Counted from the first letter of the stretch, positions 42,506-51,930 are shown. The stretch is 64,000 nt of DNA from Fusibacillus kribbianus (GCF_030053595.1 NZ_JASGBQ010000007.1:1-64000), one strand, 5' to 3'. The notes: a model not told the origin generated them from the letters alone. Numbers and translations are program-made.

Positions 42506-45478
42506 ATGGCAAAGAGTATAAAAGAGCTTGCCCGTTTGTCGGGACAGGGCCGCCGCAGAGAAAACACATCCTTATTTATTGTGCTGTTTTTTCTGTTTTT
42601 CCTGGTCAGTGCCGGAACTACCTGGTTCAGTATTTCCAGAGAAACGGAAAAGCAGCAGCGGCTGGACGCATGTGGGGAATGGAAGGCGGCCGTCTTTCAT
42701 GTGGACAAGGAATTTGCTGACGAAATAATTAGCAATCCGGCCAATATACGTATTGGTATCAGCAGAATTGCAGGAATTGTTTTGGGACCTGAGGCTAAAG
42801 AGAAAATAAAAGAACTGGAGAAGATCGGAGAAGAAATTATTAAAATGCCGAAGGAGTCCTGGGAAAAGCCGTATCAAAGCCTTTTGGAGGCGGGAATGAC
42901 AGGTATGGGGATTTCGGAAGGGGAACTGAATGCCTATTTAGGTGGGGGCAACCTTCTTGGTACGCTGGATGAAGGCGCAAGAGAACTAGGCAGGATCACC
43001 GTGGAGGAAGGGGCATTTCCGGAGAATATTAACGAAATTGCCATGACGAGGACATGCCTTTTGCGAATGGGGTATGAGGAACGGTTGGGACAGGAGATCA
43101 GTTTCCTGGTTTACAGCGGTGAAAACACGGCATCCAACGACAACATGGAGACCAGGTTTCAGGAAAAAAAATACAGACTCTGCGGGATTCTGACAGATTA
43201 TGGCGGTGGATGGAACAGCAAAGGCTACGATGTCGCATCTGCAATAATTACAGATAAAGCAGCAGAGGCTTATTCATGGGACCCCTTCTATCATGTACTT
43301 ACAGATGTGAACGGTTCTGTATCTGATACGATTCAGATTTATGGGATGCCGGATAAATCAATGGATACCATTCATCACTTTGCCTATAATTATTATTCCT
43401 ATGACTTTTTTGGAACAGTGGATTACAGCTATTTAGGCATGACTCTGCTTATCGTTTTTCTGGGATCAGCAGTGGTTATATTCCAGATGATGGGAATCCA
43501 GATGAAAAAGCGGAGCAGACAGGTGGGACTATTAAAAGCCATAGGCGCTACAGATAAACAGGTACGGGCAATTCTGCTGAGAGAAATGTCCACAGTAATC
43601 GTTCGGGCACTGCCTTTCGGCGCATTGGCGGGATTTATTATTGTTCCGTCAGTTCTATGGCTCAGTGGTATAGCAAGGATACTGGGGCTGGTATTTTCGC
43701 TGGATATTCCGTTATGGTGCGGTGGACTTCTGACAGGCTGTCTTATTGCATATATTGGTGCAATGATCCCAATTAAAAAGGGAAGTAAAATTCCGATACG
43801 TGGGGAGATCGCTCCCAAAATACGCAGAATAAAGCCGCTTAAAAAAGAGAAGCGTTATACCGGAGGAAAGTTGACAGCGGGAAGAGACAGCGGATGGTTC
43901 CGGGTATGCGTAGTGATTCTTATGACGGTTATGACTTTCCTGGTATTTTTTGTCCTGTATCAGACAGGAAAGAAGATGATTCCCTATAATAACGGGGAGC
44001 GTGCACTGACTTATGAGCTCTCATTTCAGGGCAAGTACAGCGGGAACAATATGAATGATACCCTGTTGGAGCGGATCAGGAAGATTCCCGGGGTAGAGGC
44101 TGTTTATACAGGTAAGGACGATCTGGATTCAGATCTGTATCTTTCTTTTAATGGGGTAGAGAACAATGAACTGGAGAGGCTTCGAAAAAACTGGCATTCC
44201 CCGCCTTACAGCTTTCATGAGGATTACAAACAACGAAAAGGAGAGGCTCTTGTTAACCTGAAAGGCATTTACACTGGCTGGGAACAAAATATGGAAGGAT
44301 TGGAGGAGTGGATTGAAGAGGGGGAATTTGACAAAGATCTTTTTGAATCAGGACAGGAGATTATTTTATTTCTTCCACCTTATAGAGATCGGGATTACCA
44401 TGCGATGATTACGGGAATGGATAAGGTAGAGATCAATACAGATAAAAGATACAGAAGATTTTTTGAGTTGGAGCAGACAGTGAAGCCCGGTGACGTGGTC
44501 ACGCTGACTGTTCGTGCCCAGGAGCAGGACGGAAATGGAAATCTTACCTGTTCTTTAGAAAAAAAGATTCAGGTGAAAGTGGGCGGTATTCTTCGGTATT
44601 TACCTCAGGATATAAAAAATCCTCTTTGGAATAATAATTTATATTATAATCAATATCATTTAAAACCGTATACAGTCATTGCAGGTGGGGGGCTGGTTGA
44701 TCAACTTAGGCAGATATCTGTTGAACTGGAGCAGAAATTGAAGATTCAGAATCTGAAAGATAAAAAAGACGCAATAATCTCAGAAGTTGGAGAGGAGATT
44801 TATCAGATTTTGCTGGAAGAAGCTATATCAGGGGAATCTGCTTCATCTGTGAATGTGAAGTCCGAAGGAACTCCATATGATTCTGTCAAAATTGTATGTA
44901 ATAACAGTGCAACGCAGTCTACAGAAGGAACTATTCAAAATCTTTCCAGTCTTTACGGATTTTTGTGTAATGCAAATTATGAAAGCTTCGAGGTATGGAA
45001 AGAGGAGTATAATATATCTTTGAATCGATCGATTCTTTTTATGGCGGGAGCTGTCACCGGTGGGTGTGTATTCCTTTGTTTCCTGCTGCAGATGGTAGAG
45101 TCACATCTTTCAGAGGATAAACGGCATTTTGGAATTTTTCAGTCTCTGGGAATTCGAAGGAAAGATATGCTTTGGAGCTATTTCCTTCGGGGATTAAAAA
45201 ACAGCATCCTTGCATTGTCAATTTCTCAGGGATTCTTATTTCTTTGGGTCTGGCTTTCCAACAGGACGATCATCGGAAAAATTTCACCGTATGCATTCAG
45301 TGGGAAAACAGAGAAGATACTCTATTGGTATGACACATGTTTTGGAACATATAATTGGTTTTTGCACTTGTTATTCTGTAGTTGCTTTCTTCTGATTGGC
45401 ATTATCATTTATCTGATGCCCCTTGGAGGAGTTTTGAAAAACAGTCCCGTAGAGAATATCAGAGAACTGGGGGAATAG
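42506..45478 (+). CDS. Large FtsX-family ABC transporter permease
   Basis: This is a 990-residue membrane protein with two similar halves. The N-terminal TM (about 22-43) is followed by an outer domain (about 50-310), three TM helices with the FtsX pattern (about 318-445; VFQMMGIQMKKRSRQVGLLKAIGATDKQV), then another TM (about 490-510), a second outer domain (about 520-840), and a final FtsX set (about 850-985) with RHFGIFQSLGIRRKDMLWSYFLRG. It forms a MacB/FtsX-type mechanotransmission transporter with the ATPase that follows. The start at 42506 follows a G-rich AGGAG site. Confidence 0.85.
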   Translation: MAKSIKELARLSGQGRRRENTSLFIVLFFLFFLVSAGTTWFSISRETEKQQRLDACGEWKAAVFHVDKEFADEIISNPANIRIGISRIAGIVLGPEAKEKIKELEKIGEEIIKMPKESWEKPYQSLLEAGMTGMGISEGELNAYLGGGNLLGTLDEGARELGRITVEEGAFPENINEIAMTRTCLLRMGYEERLGQEISFLVYSGENTASNDNMETRFQEKKYRLCGILTDYGGGWNSKGYDVASAIITDKAAEAYSWDPFYHVLTDVNGSVSDTIQIYGMPDKSMDTIHHFAYNYYSYDFFGTVDYSYLGMTLLIVFLGSAVVIFQMMGIQMKKRSRQVGLLKAIGATDKQVRAILLREMSTVIVRALPFGALAGFIIVPSVLWLSGIARILGLVFSLDIPLWCGGLLTGCLIAYIGAMIPIKKGSKIPIRGEIAPKIRRIKPLKKEKRYTGGKLTAGRDSGWFRVCVVILMTVMTFLVFFVLYQTGKKMIPYNNGERALTYELSFQGKYSGNNMNDTLLERIRKIPGVEAVYTGKDDLDSDLYLSFNGVENNELERLRKNWHSPPYSFHEDYKQRKGEALVNLKGIYTGWEQNMEGLEEWIEEGEFDKDLFESGQEIILFLPPYRDRDYHAMITGMDKVEINTDKRYRRFFELEQTVKPGDVVTLTVRAQEQDGNGNLTCSLEKKIQVKVGGILRYLPQDIKNPLWNNNLYYNQYHLKPYTVIAGGGLVDQLRQISVELEQKLKIQNLKDKKDAIISEVGEEIYQILLEEAISGESASSVNVKSEGTPYDSVKIVCNNSATQSTEGTIQNLSSLYGFLCNANYESFEVWKEEYNISLNRSILFMAGAVTGGCVFLCFLLQMVESHLSEDKRHFGIFQSLGIRRKDMLWSYFLRGLKNSILALSISQGFLFLWVWLSNRTIIGKISPYAFSGKTEKILYWYDTCFGTYNWFLHLLFCSCFLLIGIIIYLMPLGGVLKNSPVENIRELGE

Positions 45479-45486
45479 GAGGGCGT

Positions 45487-46170
45487 ATGAATATACTGTT
45501 GGAGACGAAACGGCTGGAAAAAACATATGGAACAGGAGAACGGGCAGTACAGGCGTTGAAGCCTCTTGATTTGCAGATCGAGGAAGGGAAGTTTTATGCA
45601 GTTATCGGCAGGAGCGGTTCCGGAAAATCAACGCTTTTACATCTTCTGGGAGGACTGGATAGGCCTACGGCAGGTGAAGTCATTATGGAAGGTAAAAATC
45701 TGGCTGCCTTTAATGACAGGGAAGCCGCCATTTTTCGTCGCAGACGAATCGGTTTTGTTTTTCAGGCCTATAATCTGCTCCCGGAATACACTGCCATCGA
45801 CAACATCCGGATGCCGCTTTACCTGGACCAGAGGGAGATCGATGAAGAATACGAGATCATGCTTTTAAAGAAGCTTCGACTGGTGGGAAAGGAAAAGAAG
45901 TATCCAAATGAGTTATCCGGAGGGGAAGCACAGAGAGTAGCCATTGCCAGGGCTCTCATTGCAAAGCCGGCAGTTGTGCTGGCTGACGAGCCTACAGGCA
46001 ATCTGGACGCGAAGAGTGCGGAGGAGGTGCTGCAGATCCTGCAGGGAACCTGCAGAATCTTTCATCAGACTCTGATTCTGGTGACCCATGATCTTCAGAT
46101 CGCCAGAATGGCGGATGAGGTATTGACTCTGGAAGACGGGAACCTTGTGACGGGAGAGAAACAGGTATAA
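45487..46170 (+). CDS. ABC transporter ATPase (MacB/LolD-like)
   Basis: This is a 227-residue ATPase. Walker A is GRSGSGKST, the signature LSGGEAQRV, Walker B VVLADEPTGNLD, and the switch His in LVTHDLQIARMAD. The RRRRIGFVFQAYNLLPEYTAIDNI Q-loop region is typical of the MacB/FtsE/LolD subgroup that partners FtsX permeases. The start at 45487 follows GGAGGGC. It ends the response regulator operon. Confidence 0.92.
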   Translation: MNILLETKRLEKTYGTGERAVQALKPLDLQIEEGKFYAVIGRSGSGKSTLLHLLGGLDRPTAGEVIMEGKNLAAFNDREAAIFRRRRIGFVFQAYNLLPEYTAIDNIRMPLYLDQREIDEEYEIMLLKKLRLVGKEKKYPNELSGGEAQRVAIARALIAKPAVVLADEPTGNLDAKSAEEVLQILQGTCRIFHQTLILVTHDLQIARMADEVLTLEDGNLVTGEKQV

Positions 46171-46222
46171 AAAGGATAAAAGCAGCAGACGGAAGGCCGG
46201 GGCGTTTGGCTCCGGCCTGTTC

Positions 46223-46744
46223 CTATTTCTTTCCGAGAATATCTGCCATTTTTCGAAGCATATCAATGCGGGATTGTTCCTGAGGGCTCATGCGGCTTTT
46301 TAACAGATTGACGATCAGATCTGTTTCTGCGTCACTGAACTGAAGCCCCATGGAGTTGGCGTTTTTGTTGGCGGATATCAGAAAGGGAAGAAGGGTATCC
46401 ATGGATTTGCCGCCGGACTGGGAGGCCAGCTCCGAAAGAAAGGCCAGTTTTTTTAAATCCATATTCTTTAAGGTTGGGTCATTCTGCCAGCCGGCCTGAT
46501 TCTGAGTGCTGGATTGCCCTTGAAAACCGGCCTGATTCTGAGGGGTGGCCTGCCCCTGGAAGCCGGTTCGATCCTGACTGCCTGATCGGTTTTGGCTGTC
46601 GTTTGGCGGACTTTCCTGGCTGTGGCGGGGCTTCTGTTCCCAGGATTGATTTTGAGGCTGGGGATAATCGGGATTCTGGCTTGAGGGCTGTTCCGGCTGC
46701 TGACCGGGATATGGATTTCTGTAGGGATTGTAATAGTCGCTCAT
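46223..46744 (-). CDS. Pro/Gln-rich protein with conserved C-terminal domain, unknown
   Basis: This is a 173-residue protein. Residues 1-90 are disordered-looking: Pro, Gln, Asn, Ser and Tyr rich with a repeated QNQAG-(F/W)-QG pattern. Residues about 93-173 form a compact helical domain: LKNMDLKKLAFLSELASQSGGKSMD, LLPFLISANKNANSMGLQFSDAETDLIVNLLKSRMSP. Similar proteins occur in Lachnospiraceae as pairs with the gene upstream, as I recall, but the function is unknown. It is 46 bases downstream of that gene on the same strand. Confidence 0.6.
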   Translation of the reverse strand: MSDYYNPYRNPYPGQQPEQPSSQNPDYPQPQNQSWEQKPRHSQESPPNDSQNRSGSQDRTGFQGQATPQNQAGFQGQSSTQNQAGWQNDPTLKNMDLKKLAFLSELASQSGGKSMDTLLPFLISANKNANSMGLQFSDAETDLIVNLLKSRMSPQEQSRIDMLRKMADILGKK

Positions 46745-46790
46745 GACAGACTTCTCCTTTCAAAGAATGATGTATGGACGATTGGACAGA

Positions 46791-47297
46791 CTATGTGTTG
46801 TGGAACAGGGATCGGTAGGAATCAAACAGTGCCTGTTTTTCCGGAGGAAGGGAATTACGGATCTGGCTGCCAAGATCGGAATCCGGAGATGGATTGGCCG
46901 GCGCACCAGTCGGAGATTCCCGGGGGGACGCTGCAGAGTTCTGGGGAGAAGTCTGAGACATCTGCTCATATAGGCTGGAAAGCTGGATGAACTGCTGAAA
47001 CTGTTCAAAGGCCTTTTTCTGCTCAGGACTTCCGTAATCCTTGATCTCACTCAGAATATCAAAAAAGCCTCGCTTTGGTACACCTTCTGCGGCAGAGCAG
47101 ATGCTCAGTGCCTCCATACGGTCAGGGGAAGAGAAAAGCCTAACGGTATTTTGGAGCTCCTGAAGCTTGATCAGAAGGGAGAGAAGACGTCTTTGTCCGG
47201 AAGGAAAATATGAAAGAGCCGCCTTCAGCATCTGAAGGTTGTAGCTGCAGGTCATTTTATCAAATTCAGTTGCCTTTAAATCTTCCTGCTGCAACAC
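46791..47297 (-). CDS. Unknown helical protein, partner of the Pro/Gln-rich protein
   Basis: This is a 168-residue, mainly helical protein. It starts with a GTG (or the TTG after it) behind GAGGTG; ATG at 47255 is the alternative. The first half has Leu-rich helices (LQMLKAALSYFPSGQRRLLSLLIKLQELQNTVRLF). The middle has FFDILSEIKDYGSPEQKKAFEQFQQFIQLSSLYEQM, and the linker is Pro/Ser-rich. The end (GSQIRNSLPPEKQALFDSYRSLF) is helical. No known family is recognised. It is divergent from a 48-residue basic protein gene. Confidence 0.55.
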   Translation of the reverse strand: MLQQEDLKATEFDKMTCSYNLQMLKAALSYFPSGQRRLLSLLIKLQELQNTVRLFSSPDRMEALSICSAAEGVPKRGFFDILSEIKDYGSPEQKKAFEQFQQFIQLSSLYEQMSQTSPQNSAASPRESPTGAPANPSPDSDLGSQIRNSLPPEKQALFDSYRSLFHNT

Positions 47298-47440
47298 AGC
47301 ACCTCACCACTTTCATCTGTTCAGTGTATGCGCAGGCACAGAGGATTATGAGTGCAGACGGAAAAAACGGATTGCCGGGAGCGGGCAGGGAAAAAGCCGC
47401 ATACAATAGCAATAAGCAGGAATCCTGGAGAGGAGTCCCC

Positions 47441-47587
47441 ATGAAAACCAAGCTTATCATTGATGAAGATTCCGTTTATGAAATAGATGAAGAGTGTGAT
47501 CAGGTCCGGGAGGAGCAGGAAAGGAACAGGAGAGAAAGAAGGCAGAGATCCGGCTGGCCCGGAAAAAGAAAACGGGAAAAGAGATGA
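47441..47587 (+). CDS. Short basic conserved protein, unknown function
   Basis: This is a 48-residue protein. The N-terminal strand-like MKTKLIIDEDSVYEIDEECDQ is followed by a very Arg/Glu-rich helix ending in lysine and arginine residues. A GGAGAGGAG site precedes the ATG. I recall similar short proteins in Blautia and Clostridium genomes; none has a known role. Read-through from an upstream frame is unlikely because the strong site and the composition break lie here. A terminator follows. Confidence 0.55.
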   Translation: MKTKLIIDEDSVYEIDEECDQVREEQERNRRERRQRSGWPGKRKREKR

Positions 47588-47597
47588 AAAAGAAAGT

Positions 47598-47643
47598 GGG
47601 ATGCTGCCCGGTAGATTACATATATCTACTTTTGCAGCATCCC
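47598..47643. terminator. Bidirectional terminator between the small gene and htpG
   Basis: GGGATGCTGC (47598-47607) pairs with GCAGCATCCC (47634-47643). The htpG side reads into a T-rich run on the minus strand. Confidence 0.7.
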
Positions 47644-47663
47644 ATGACTGTTGTCGGTATCGT

Positions 47664-49664
47664 TTATTTTGCCAGCTTCAGCATAATATCGTTGGATCGG
47701 GTTACAAATTTGCTCATGCGCTCCGGTGACAGACTGCCGTGGGAGAGCAGGGCAAGATCATAAAGCTGTTCACAGAAGGCGGAAGTGTCCTCACCGTCAG
47801 CGTGGTCCAGAACGTAGGTCACCAGCGGGTGGTTGGCGTTAAGAACCAGGCTTTCGGAGGCACCGAACATATCCAGATTCATATCACCCATGTTATACAT
47901 CTTCATCATATCCTGCATCCGGCGGCCTTCTTCGGAAAGGGTGACGACAGAAGCAATATCAGGATTTTTCAGCTTTTCAACCTTGACATCCAGCTTATCA
48001 TTATCGAGGGCTTTCCGGAAGATTTCTGTCAGCTTGTCGGTCATGGCAGTCATGGATTCCTTATCCTCTTCCCTAGTCTCTTCCTTGAATGCCTTGTCCA
48101 GATCGGTATCGATCCTCAGGAAGTGAACATCCTCATTTTTCTGCTCCACGTGGCTGATGAAGGGAGCGTCGATGGCATGGGTCAGGATGACAGCGTCGAT
48201 ACCGGCATCCTTAAACATCTTGATATACTGGCTCTGGGCTTTTTCATCGGTCACATAGAAGACGGTATTCTCATGAGCCTCCTTGTTTTCCTCCAGACAC
48301 TCAGCCAGGGTCAGATATCTGCCCTCCAGATTCTTGAAGAGGATGCAGTCCTTGATCTTTTCCTCAAATTTTTCATCGCGGATGTAGCCGTATTTGATAA
48401 AGGGACTTAAATCATCCCAGTATTTCTCATAGTTTTCTTTCTCGACCTTGTACATGCCGGTCAGCTTGTCAGCCACCTTCTTGGTGATGTAATCAGAGAT
48501 CTTCTTCACGAAGCCGTCGTTCTGCAGGGCGCTTCTGGAAACGTTGAGGGGCAGGTCGGGGCAGTCGATGACGCCTTTTAAGAGCATCAGGAATTCGGGA
48601 ATAACCTCCTTGATATTGTCCGCCACAAATACCTGATTGTTGTAAAGCTTGATGGTGCCCTCAATGCTTTCATACTGGGATCCGATCTTCGGGAAGTACA
48701 GGATGCCCTTTAAATTGAAGGGATAATCCATGTTCAGATGGATCCAGAACAGAGGCTCCTTGTAATCGTTGAATACGGTACGGTAGAATTTTTTGTATTC
48801 CTCGTCGGTACACTCGTTGGGATGCCTGGTCCACAGAGGATGAATATCATTGATGGGGACAGGGCGCTTGTGGATCTTGGCAAGCTCTCTTCTGGGGGAG
48901 ATCTCCACCGTTTCCTTCTCGCCGTTTTCATTTTCCCGTTCCTCAGTCTTTGCTTCCTCTACGGTACGTTCCACGACCACATCCCTGTCGGTCACTTCGC
49001 TGGCATCGATGGTTTCAAACTCCTGGGGAGCGTTGGCCTTTTCCAGATAAATATTTACAGGCATGAAGGAACAATATTTGGTCATAACCTCTCTTGCCTT
49101 GTATTCGTTGGCGAATTCCAGACTGTCCTCATTCAGGTAAAGGGTGATCTCGGTACCGAAATCCTCCTTGTCACCCTCGGCCATGGCAAATTCCTGACCG
49201 CCGTCAGATTCCCAGTGAACGGCGGGAGCATCGGCACGGTAGGATTTGGTATCGATGGTGACCTTATCCGCAACCATGAAGGCGGAATAGAAGCCCAGAC
49301 CGAAATGTCCGATGATCTGATCCTCGTTGGTCTTGTCCTTGTATTTTTCCAGGAAATCCTTTGCTCCGGAGAAAGCAATCTGATTGATGTATTCGTCCAG
49401 CTCTTCAAAGGTCATGCCGAGACCATTATCCTTGAAGGTGATGGTTTTTCCGTCAGGGTCAACGGTTACCAGAATCTTGAATTCTGTATCCTCCGGAATT
49501 TCAAACTCGCCCATCATATCCAGCTTCTTCAGCTTTGTGATGGCGTCGCAGCCGTTGGAGATCAGTTCCCGGTAGAAAATATCGTGGTCACTGTAAAGCC
49601 ACTTCTTTATGATAGGAAATATGTTTTCACTGTTAATAGATAAATTGCCCTGTTTTTCCGGCAT
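47664..49664 (-). CDS. htpG: Molecular chaperone HtpG (Hsp90)
   Basis: This is a 666-residue cytoplasmic chaperone. The N-terminal ATPase has LYSDHDIFYRELISNGCDAITKLKKLD, FKDNGLGMTFEELDEYINQIAFSGAK and the HFGLGFYSAFMVAD lid region. The middle domain has PLFWIHLNMDYPFNLKGILYFPK and DIKEV-like segments, and the C-terminal dimer domain ends with DIMLKLAK. The start is the ATG at 49664; a GTG nine bases upstream is the alternative. A sigma-A promoter and a CIRCE element lie upstream, so heat-shock control by HrcA is likely. Confidence 0.94.
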   Translation of the reverse strand: MPEKQGNLSINSENIFPIIKKWLYSDHDIFYRELISNGCDAITKLKKLDMMGEFEIPEDTEFKILVTVDPDGKTITFKDNGLGMTFEELDEYINQIAFSGAKDFLEKYKDKTNEDQIIGHFGLGFYSAFMVADKVTIDTKSYRADAPAVHWESDGGQEFAMAEGDKEDFGTEITLYLNEDSLEFANEYKAREVMTKYCSFMPVNIYLEKANAPQEFETIDASEVTDRDVVVERTVEEAKTEERENENGEKETVEISPRRELAKIHKRPVPINDIHPLWTRHPNECTDEEYKKFYRTVFNDYKEPLFWIHLNMDYPFNLKGILYFPKIGSQYESIEGTIKLYNNQVFVADNIKEVIPEFLMLLKGVIDCPDLPLNVSRSALQNDGFVKKISDYITKKVADKLTGMYKVEKENYEKYWDDLSPFIKYGYIRDEKFEEKIKDCILFKNLEGRYLTLAECLEENKEAHENTVFYVTDEKAQSQYIKMFKDAGIDAVILTHAIDAPFISHVEQKNEDVHFLRIDTDLDKAFKEETREEDKESMTAMTDKLTEIFRKALDNDKLDVKVEKLKNPDIASVVTLSEEGRRMQDMMKMYNMGDMNLDMFGASESLVLNANHPLVTYVLDHADGEDTSAFCEQLYDLALLSHGSLSPERMSKFVTRSNDIMLKLAK

Positions 49665-49728
49665 ATCTGTCACACCTTTCTTTTAATTTTATTGTCTGAG
49701 AGGCTTCTGCCTCAGTGGATTATGATCT

Positions 49729-49757
49729 ATTGTAATACCGACAGAAACAAAAGTCAA
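49729..49757 (-). promoter_or_regulatory. htpG promoter
   Basis: On the minus strand TTGACT (49757-49752) and TACAAT (49734-49729) are 17 bases apart, about 65 bases before the htpG start. Confidence 0.7.
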
Positions 49758-49764
49758 GAAAAAA

Positions 49765-49791
49765 TTAGCACTCATCACGGATGAGTGCTAA
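49765..49791. promoter_or_regulatory. CIRCE element (HrcA operator)
   Basis: The perfect operator TTAGCACTC-N9-GAGTGCTAA is at 49765-49773 and 49783-49791. HrcA represses class I heat-shock genes through this inverted repeat. It lies on the upstream side of the htpG -35 box, eight bases away, and 33 bases past the stop of the DUF5721-like gene. Confidence 0.95.
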
Positions 49792-49823
49792 TAATTTTAT
49801 AAAATTTTCTGTATTTTTGTCAT

Positions 49824-50321
49824 TTACAGTTCCTCAAAAGGGATTTTCCGGGACCGAAAAAAGCGTTTTACCGCGTCATCCCAGATATGCTCCAGGGTTT
49901 TATCCATGATGAAGGAGGTGAAAGAGAGTCCGGTGGTGCAGGTAATGGCTCCCTGTTCATAACGAACATTCAAAAACAGACCCCCGATCTGATCAACAGA
50001 AAAAGCAAGACCGTTTCCTGAAATCAGTTTTTCTGTGTTGGAACGGGAAAGAACAAAGACAAGCTTAAACTGCTCCGGCAGCTGCGTCCCTTTGATGATT
50101 TGAAAACAGAGGGGCTTTAACAGGGACCAGCGGGCCAGATCGTGCTGCTCCATGGCTTCCCACTGGCTGTCAGTGAAATAGTCTTTGTGGAGGGCGCCAT
50201 CGATGGAAATGGCAGTTCCGGTGGTAAAGGAAGCCTGAGACAGTAGAAAGGAGTCAAAGGTGTCCTGCAAAAACAGCATGGAAGTGAACGTTTTTTTTTC
50301 AGAAATATTCAGTGCGATCAT
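49824..50321 (-). CDS. DUF5721-like protein, unknown function
   Basis: This is a 165-residue protein with a soluble alpha/beta composition. It begins MIALNISEKKTFTSMLFLQDTFDSFLL, has the central segment SIDGALHKDYFTDSQWEAMEQHDLARWSLLKP, and ends DKTLEHIWDDAVKRFFRSRKIPFEEL. This matches the DUF5721 family of Clostridia, which has no known role. The ATG follows AAGGAGG. htpG lies downstream on the same strand behind its own promoter. Confidence 0.72.
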   Translation of the reverse strand: MIALNISEKKTFTSMLFLQDTFDSFLLSQASFTTGTAISIDGALHKDYFTDSQWEAMEQHDLARWSLLKPLCFQIIKGTQLPEQFKLVFVLSRSNTEKLISGNGLAFSVDQIGGLFLNVRYEQGAITCTTGLSFTSFIMDKTLEHIWDDAVKRFFRSRKIPFEEL

Positions 50322-50468
50322 GGAAACCTCCTTATTATGTACAGTATAGAAGAAAAACGGAAAAAAGGGAAGTGGTTTCTTCGAGTGGAAAACTGTGTTA
50401 TAATGGGCGAAGCAGGAGGGCGTAAAAGCCCTGATCGGCGGACTATCTGACAACGGAGGAAACAGCTT

Positions 50469-51776
50469 ATGAACGAAAGAAACCAGAGCCTTGACGGACT
50501 TATGGATTATATTGAAAAGGGGGTGTCACCTTTTCACACGGTGCAGAGAGCGGCAGAGGATTTTGCCATGGCCGGCTACGAGGAGCTTTCGCTTTGTGAT
50601 AACTGGCAGTTAAACAGGGGCGGATGTTATTATGTGAAGGCATATGATTCGTCGTTGTTTGCTTTCCGGATCAACAAGGGCTTCGCCAGACTCCAGAGCT
50701 TCCGGATAGCAGCGGCTCACACTGACTGGCCCTGCATGCGCATAAAGAGTGCACCGGATCTGTCACAGGGGACATATGCGAAGCTCAATGTGGAAACCTA
50801 CGGAGGTCCGATCCTGAATACCTGGCTGGACAGGCCGCTGTCGGCGGCAGGCCGGGTAGTTTTAAGGGGAGAAAGCTGTTTTTCACCGGTAACCAGACTG
50901 GTGGACTTTAAACGACCCATCTGTACCATTCCAAATCTGGCGATCCATATGAACCATGATATCAACAAGGGAATTGAATTAAACAAGCAGAAGGATATGG
51001 CTCCGCTCATCGGTCAGGCTCTTGCCGGGGAACTGAATCAGAAGGATTATTTTATCCGGATCCTTGCCGAAGAGATGGGAGTATCGCCGGAGGATATCCT
51101 GTTTTTTGAGCTTTCTGTTTATAATTGCGACAAGCCGGATATCCTTGGAGGGAAGGGAGAATTTTTGTCGGCTCCCCGCCTTGACAATCTGACCAGCGTG
51201 AAAGCCTGTGTGGACGGCCTTCTGGCAGGAACCGAACGGAGAGGCGGCATCGATATGGCAGTTCTGTTTGACCATGAGGAGATCGGCAGCAGGACAAAGC
51301 AGGGAGCAGGGTCAGTGCTTCTTCCTATGATAATGGAAAAGATCTGCCGTTCTTTCGGTTATACCGATGAGGACTGCTTAAACAGCAGGCTGAAAAGTTT
51401 TTTCCTTTCGGTAGATGTGGCCCACGGAATTCATCCAAGCCAGCCGGATAAGAGTGACGTGACGAATCTGGTGTATCTGAACGGCGGTGTGGCAATCAAG
51501 GCGGAGAGCAACCAGAAATACGCCACCGACGGGGAAGCAATTGCGGTCGTCCGCAGTCTCTGCGACAAATACGGGATTCCCAGTCAGTTGTTTGCCAACC
51601 GGTCTGATGTGGGAAGCGGCAGTACCCTGGGATCCATTGCCTCATCCTTTGCGGTAATGAGAACCGCAGATATCGGCATTCCTCTTCTTGCCATGCATTC
51701 AGCCCGGGAGCTTATGGGGGTCGGGGATGAGGCGGCGCTCACCGGACTTTTGAAAGCCTATTGGAATGAGCAGTAG
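50469..51776 (+). CDS. M18 family aminopeptidase
   Basis: This is a 435-residue zinc aminopeptidase. The metal ligands sit in AAHTDWPCMRIK (His, with the catalytic Asp after it), APRLDNLTSVKACVDGL (Asp), LFDHEEIGSRTKQGAGS (Glu-Glu), DVAHGIHPSQPDKSD, and the last His in LLAMHSARELMG. The length and the pattern fit the M18 family (ApeB/DAP-like), which trims N-terminal residues, often acidic ones, from peptides in the cytoplasm. The ATG follows CGGAGGAA. Confidence 0.88.
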   Translation: MNERNQSLDGLMDYIEKGVSPFHTVQRAAEDFAMAGYEELSLCDNWQLNRGGCYYVKAYDSSLFAFRINKGFARLQSFRIAAAHTDWPCMRIKSAPDLSQGTYAKLNVETYGGPILNTWLDRPLSAAGRVVLRGESCFSPVTRLVDFKRPICTIPNLAIHMNHDINKGIELNKQKDMAPLIGQALAGELNQKDYFIRILAEEMGVSPEDILFFELSVYNCDKPDILGGKGEFLSAPRLDNLTSVKACVDGLLAGTERRGGIDMAVLFDHEEIGSRTKQGAGSVLLPMIMEKICRSFGYTDEDCLNSRLKSFFLSVDVAHGIHPSQPDKSDVTNLVYLNGGVAIKAESNQKYATDGEAIAVVRSLCDKYGIPSQLFANRSDVGSGSTLGSIASSFAVMRTADIGIPLLAMHSARELMGVGDEAALTGLLKAYWNEQ

Positions 51777-51930
51777 GGAAAGCCTGACGGCCTTTATGGA
51801 ATCTTAACACAGAAGTTAAAAAACCCTCTTTTCAAATGCAATATCCTGTGCTATCATAAATAGTAATGAAAACTACATGGAATGGTAAAAGATTCAAATA
51901 AAAGTAGTTGGGAAGTACAGGAGGAAAGAC

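Noticed and set aside
48738-49643. Plus-strand frame of about 301 codons opposite htpG
   Set aside because: Antisense shadow of htpG with no motif of its own.
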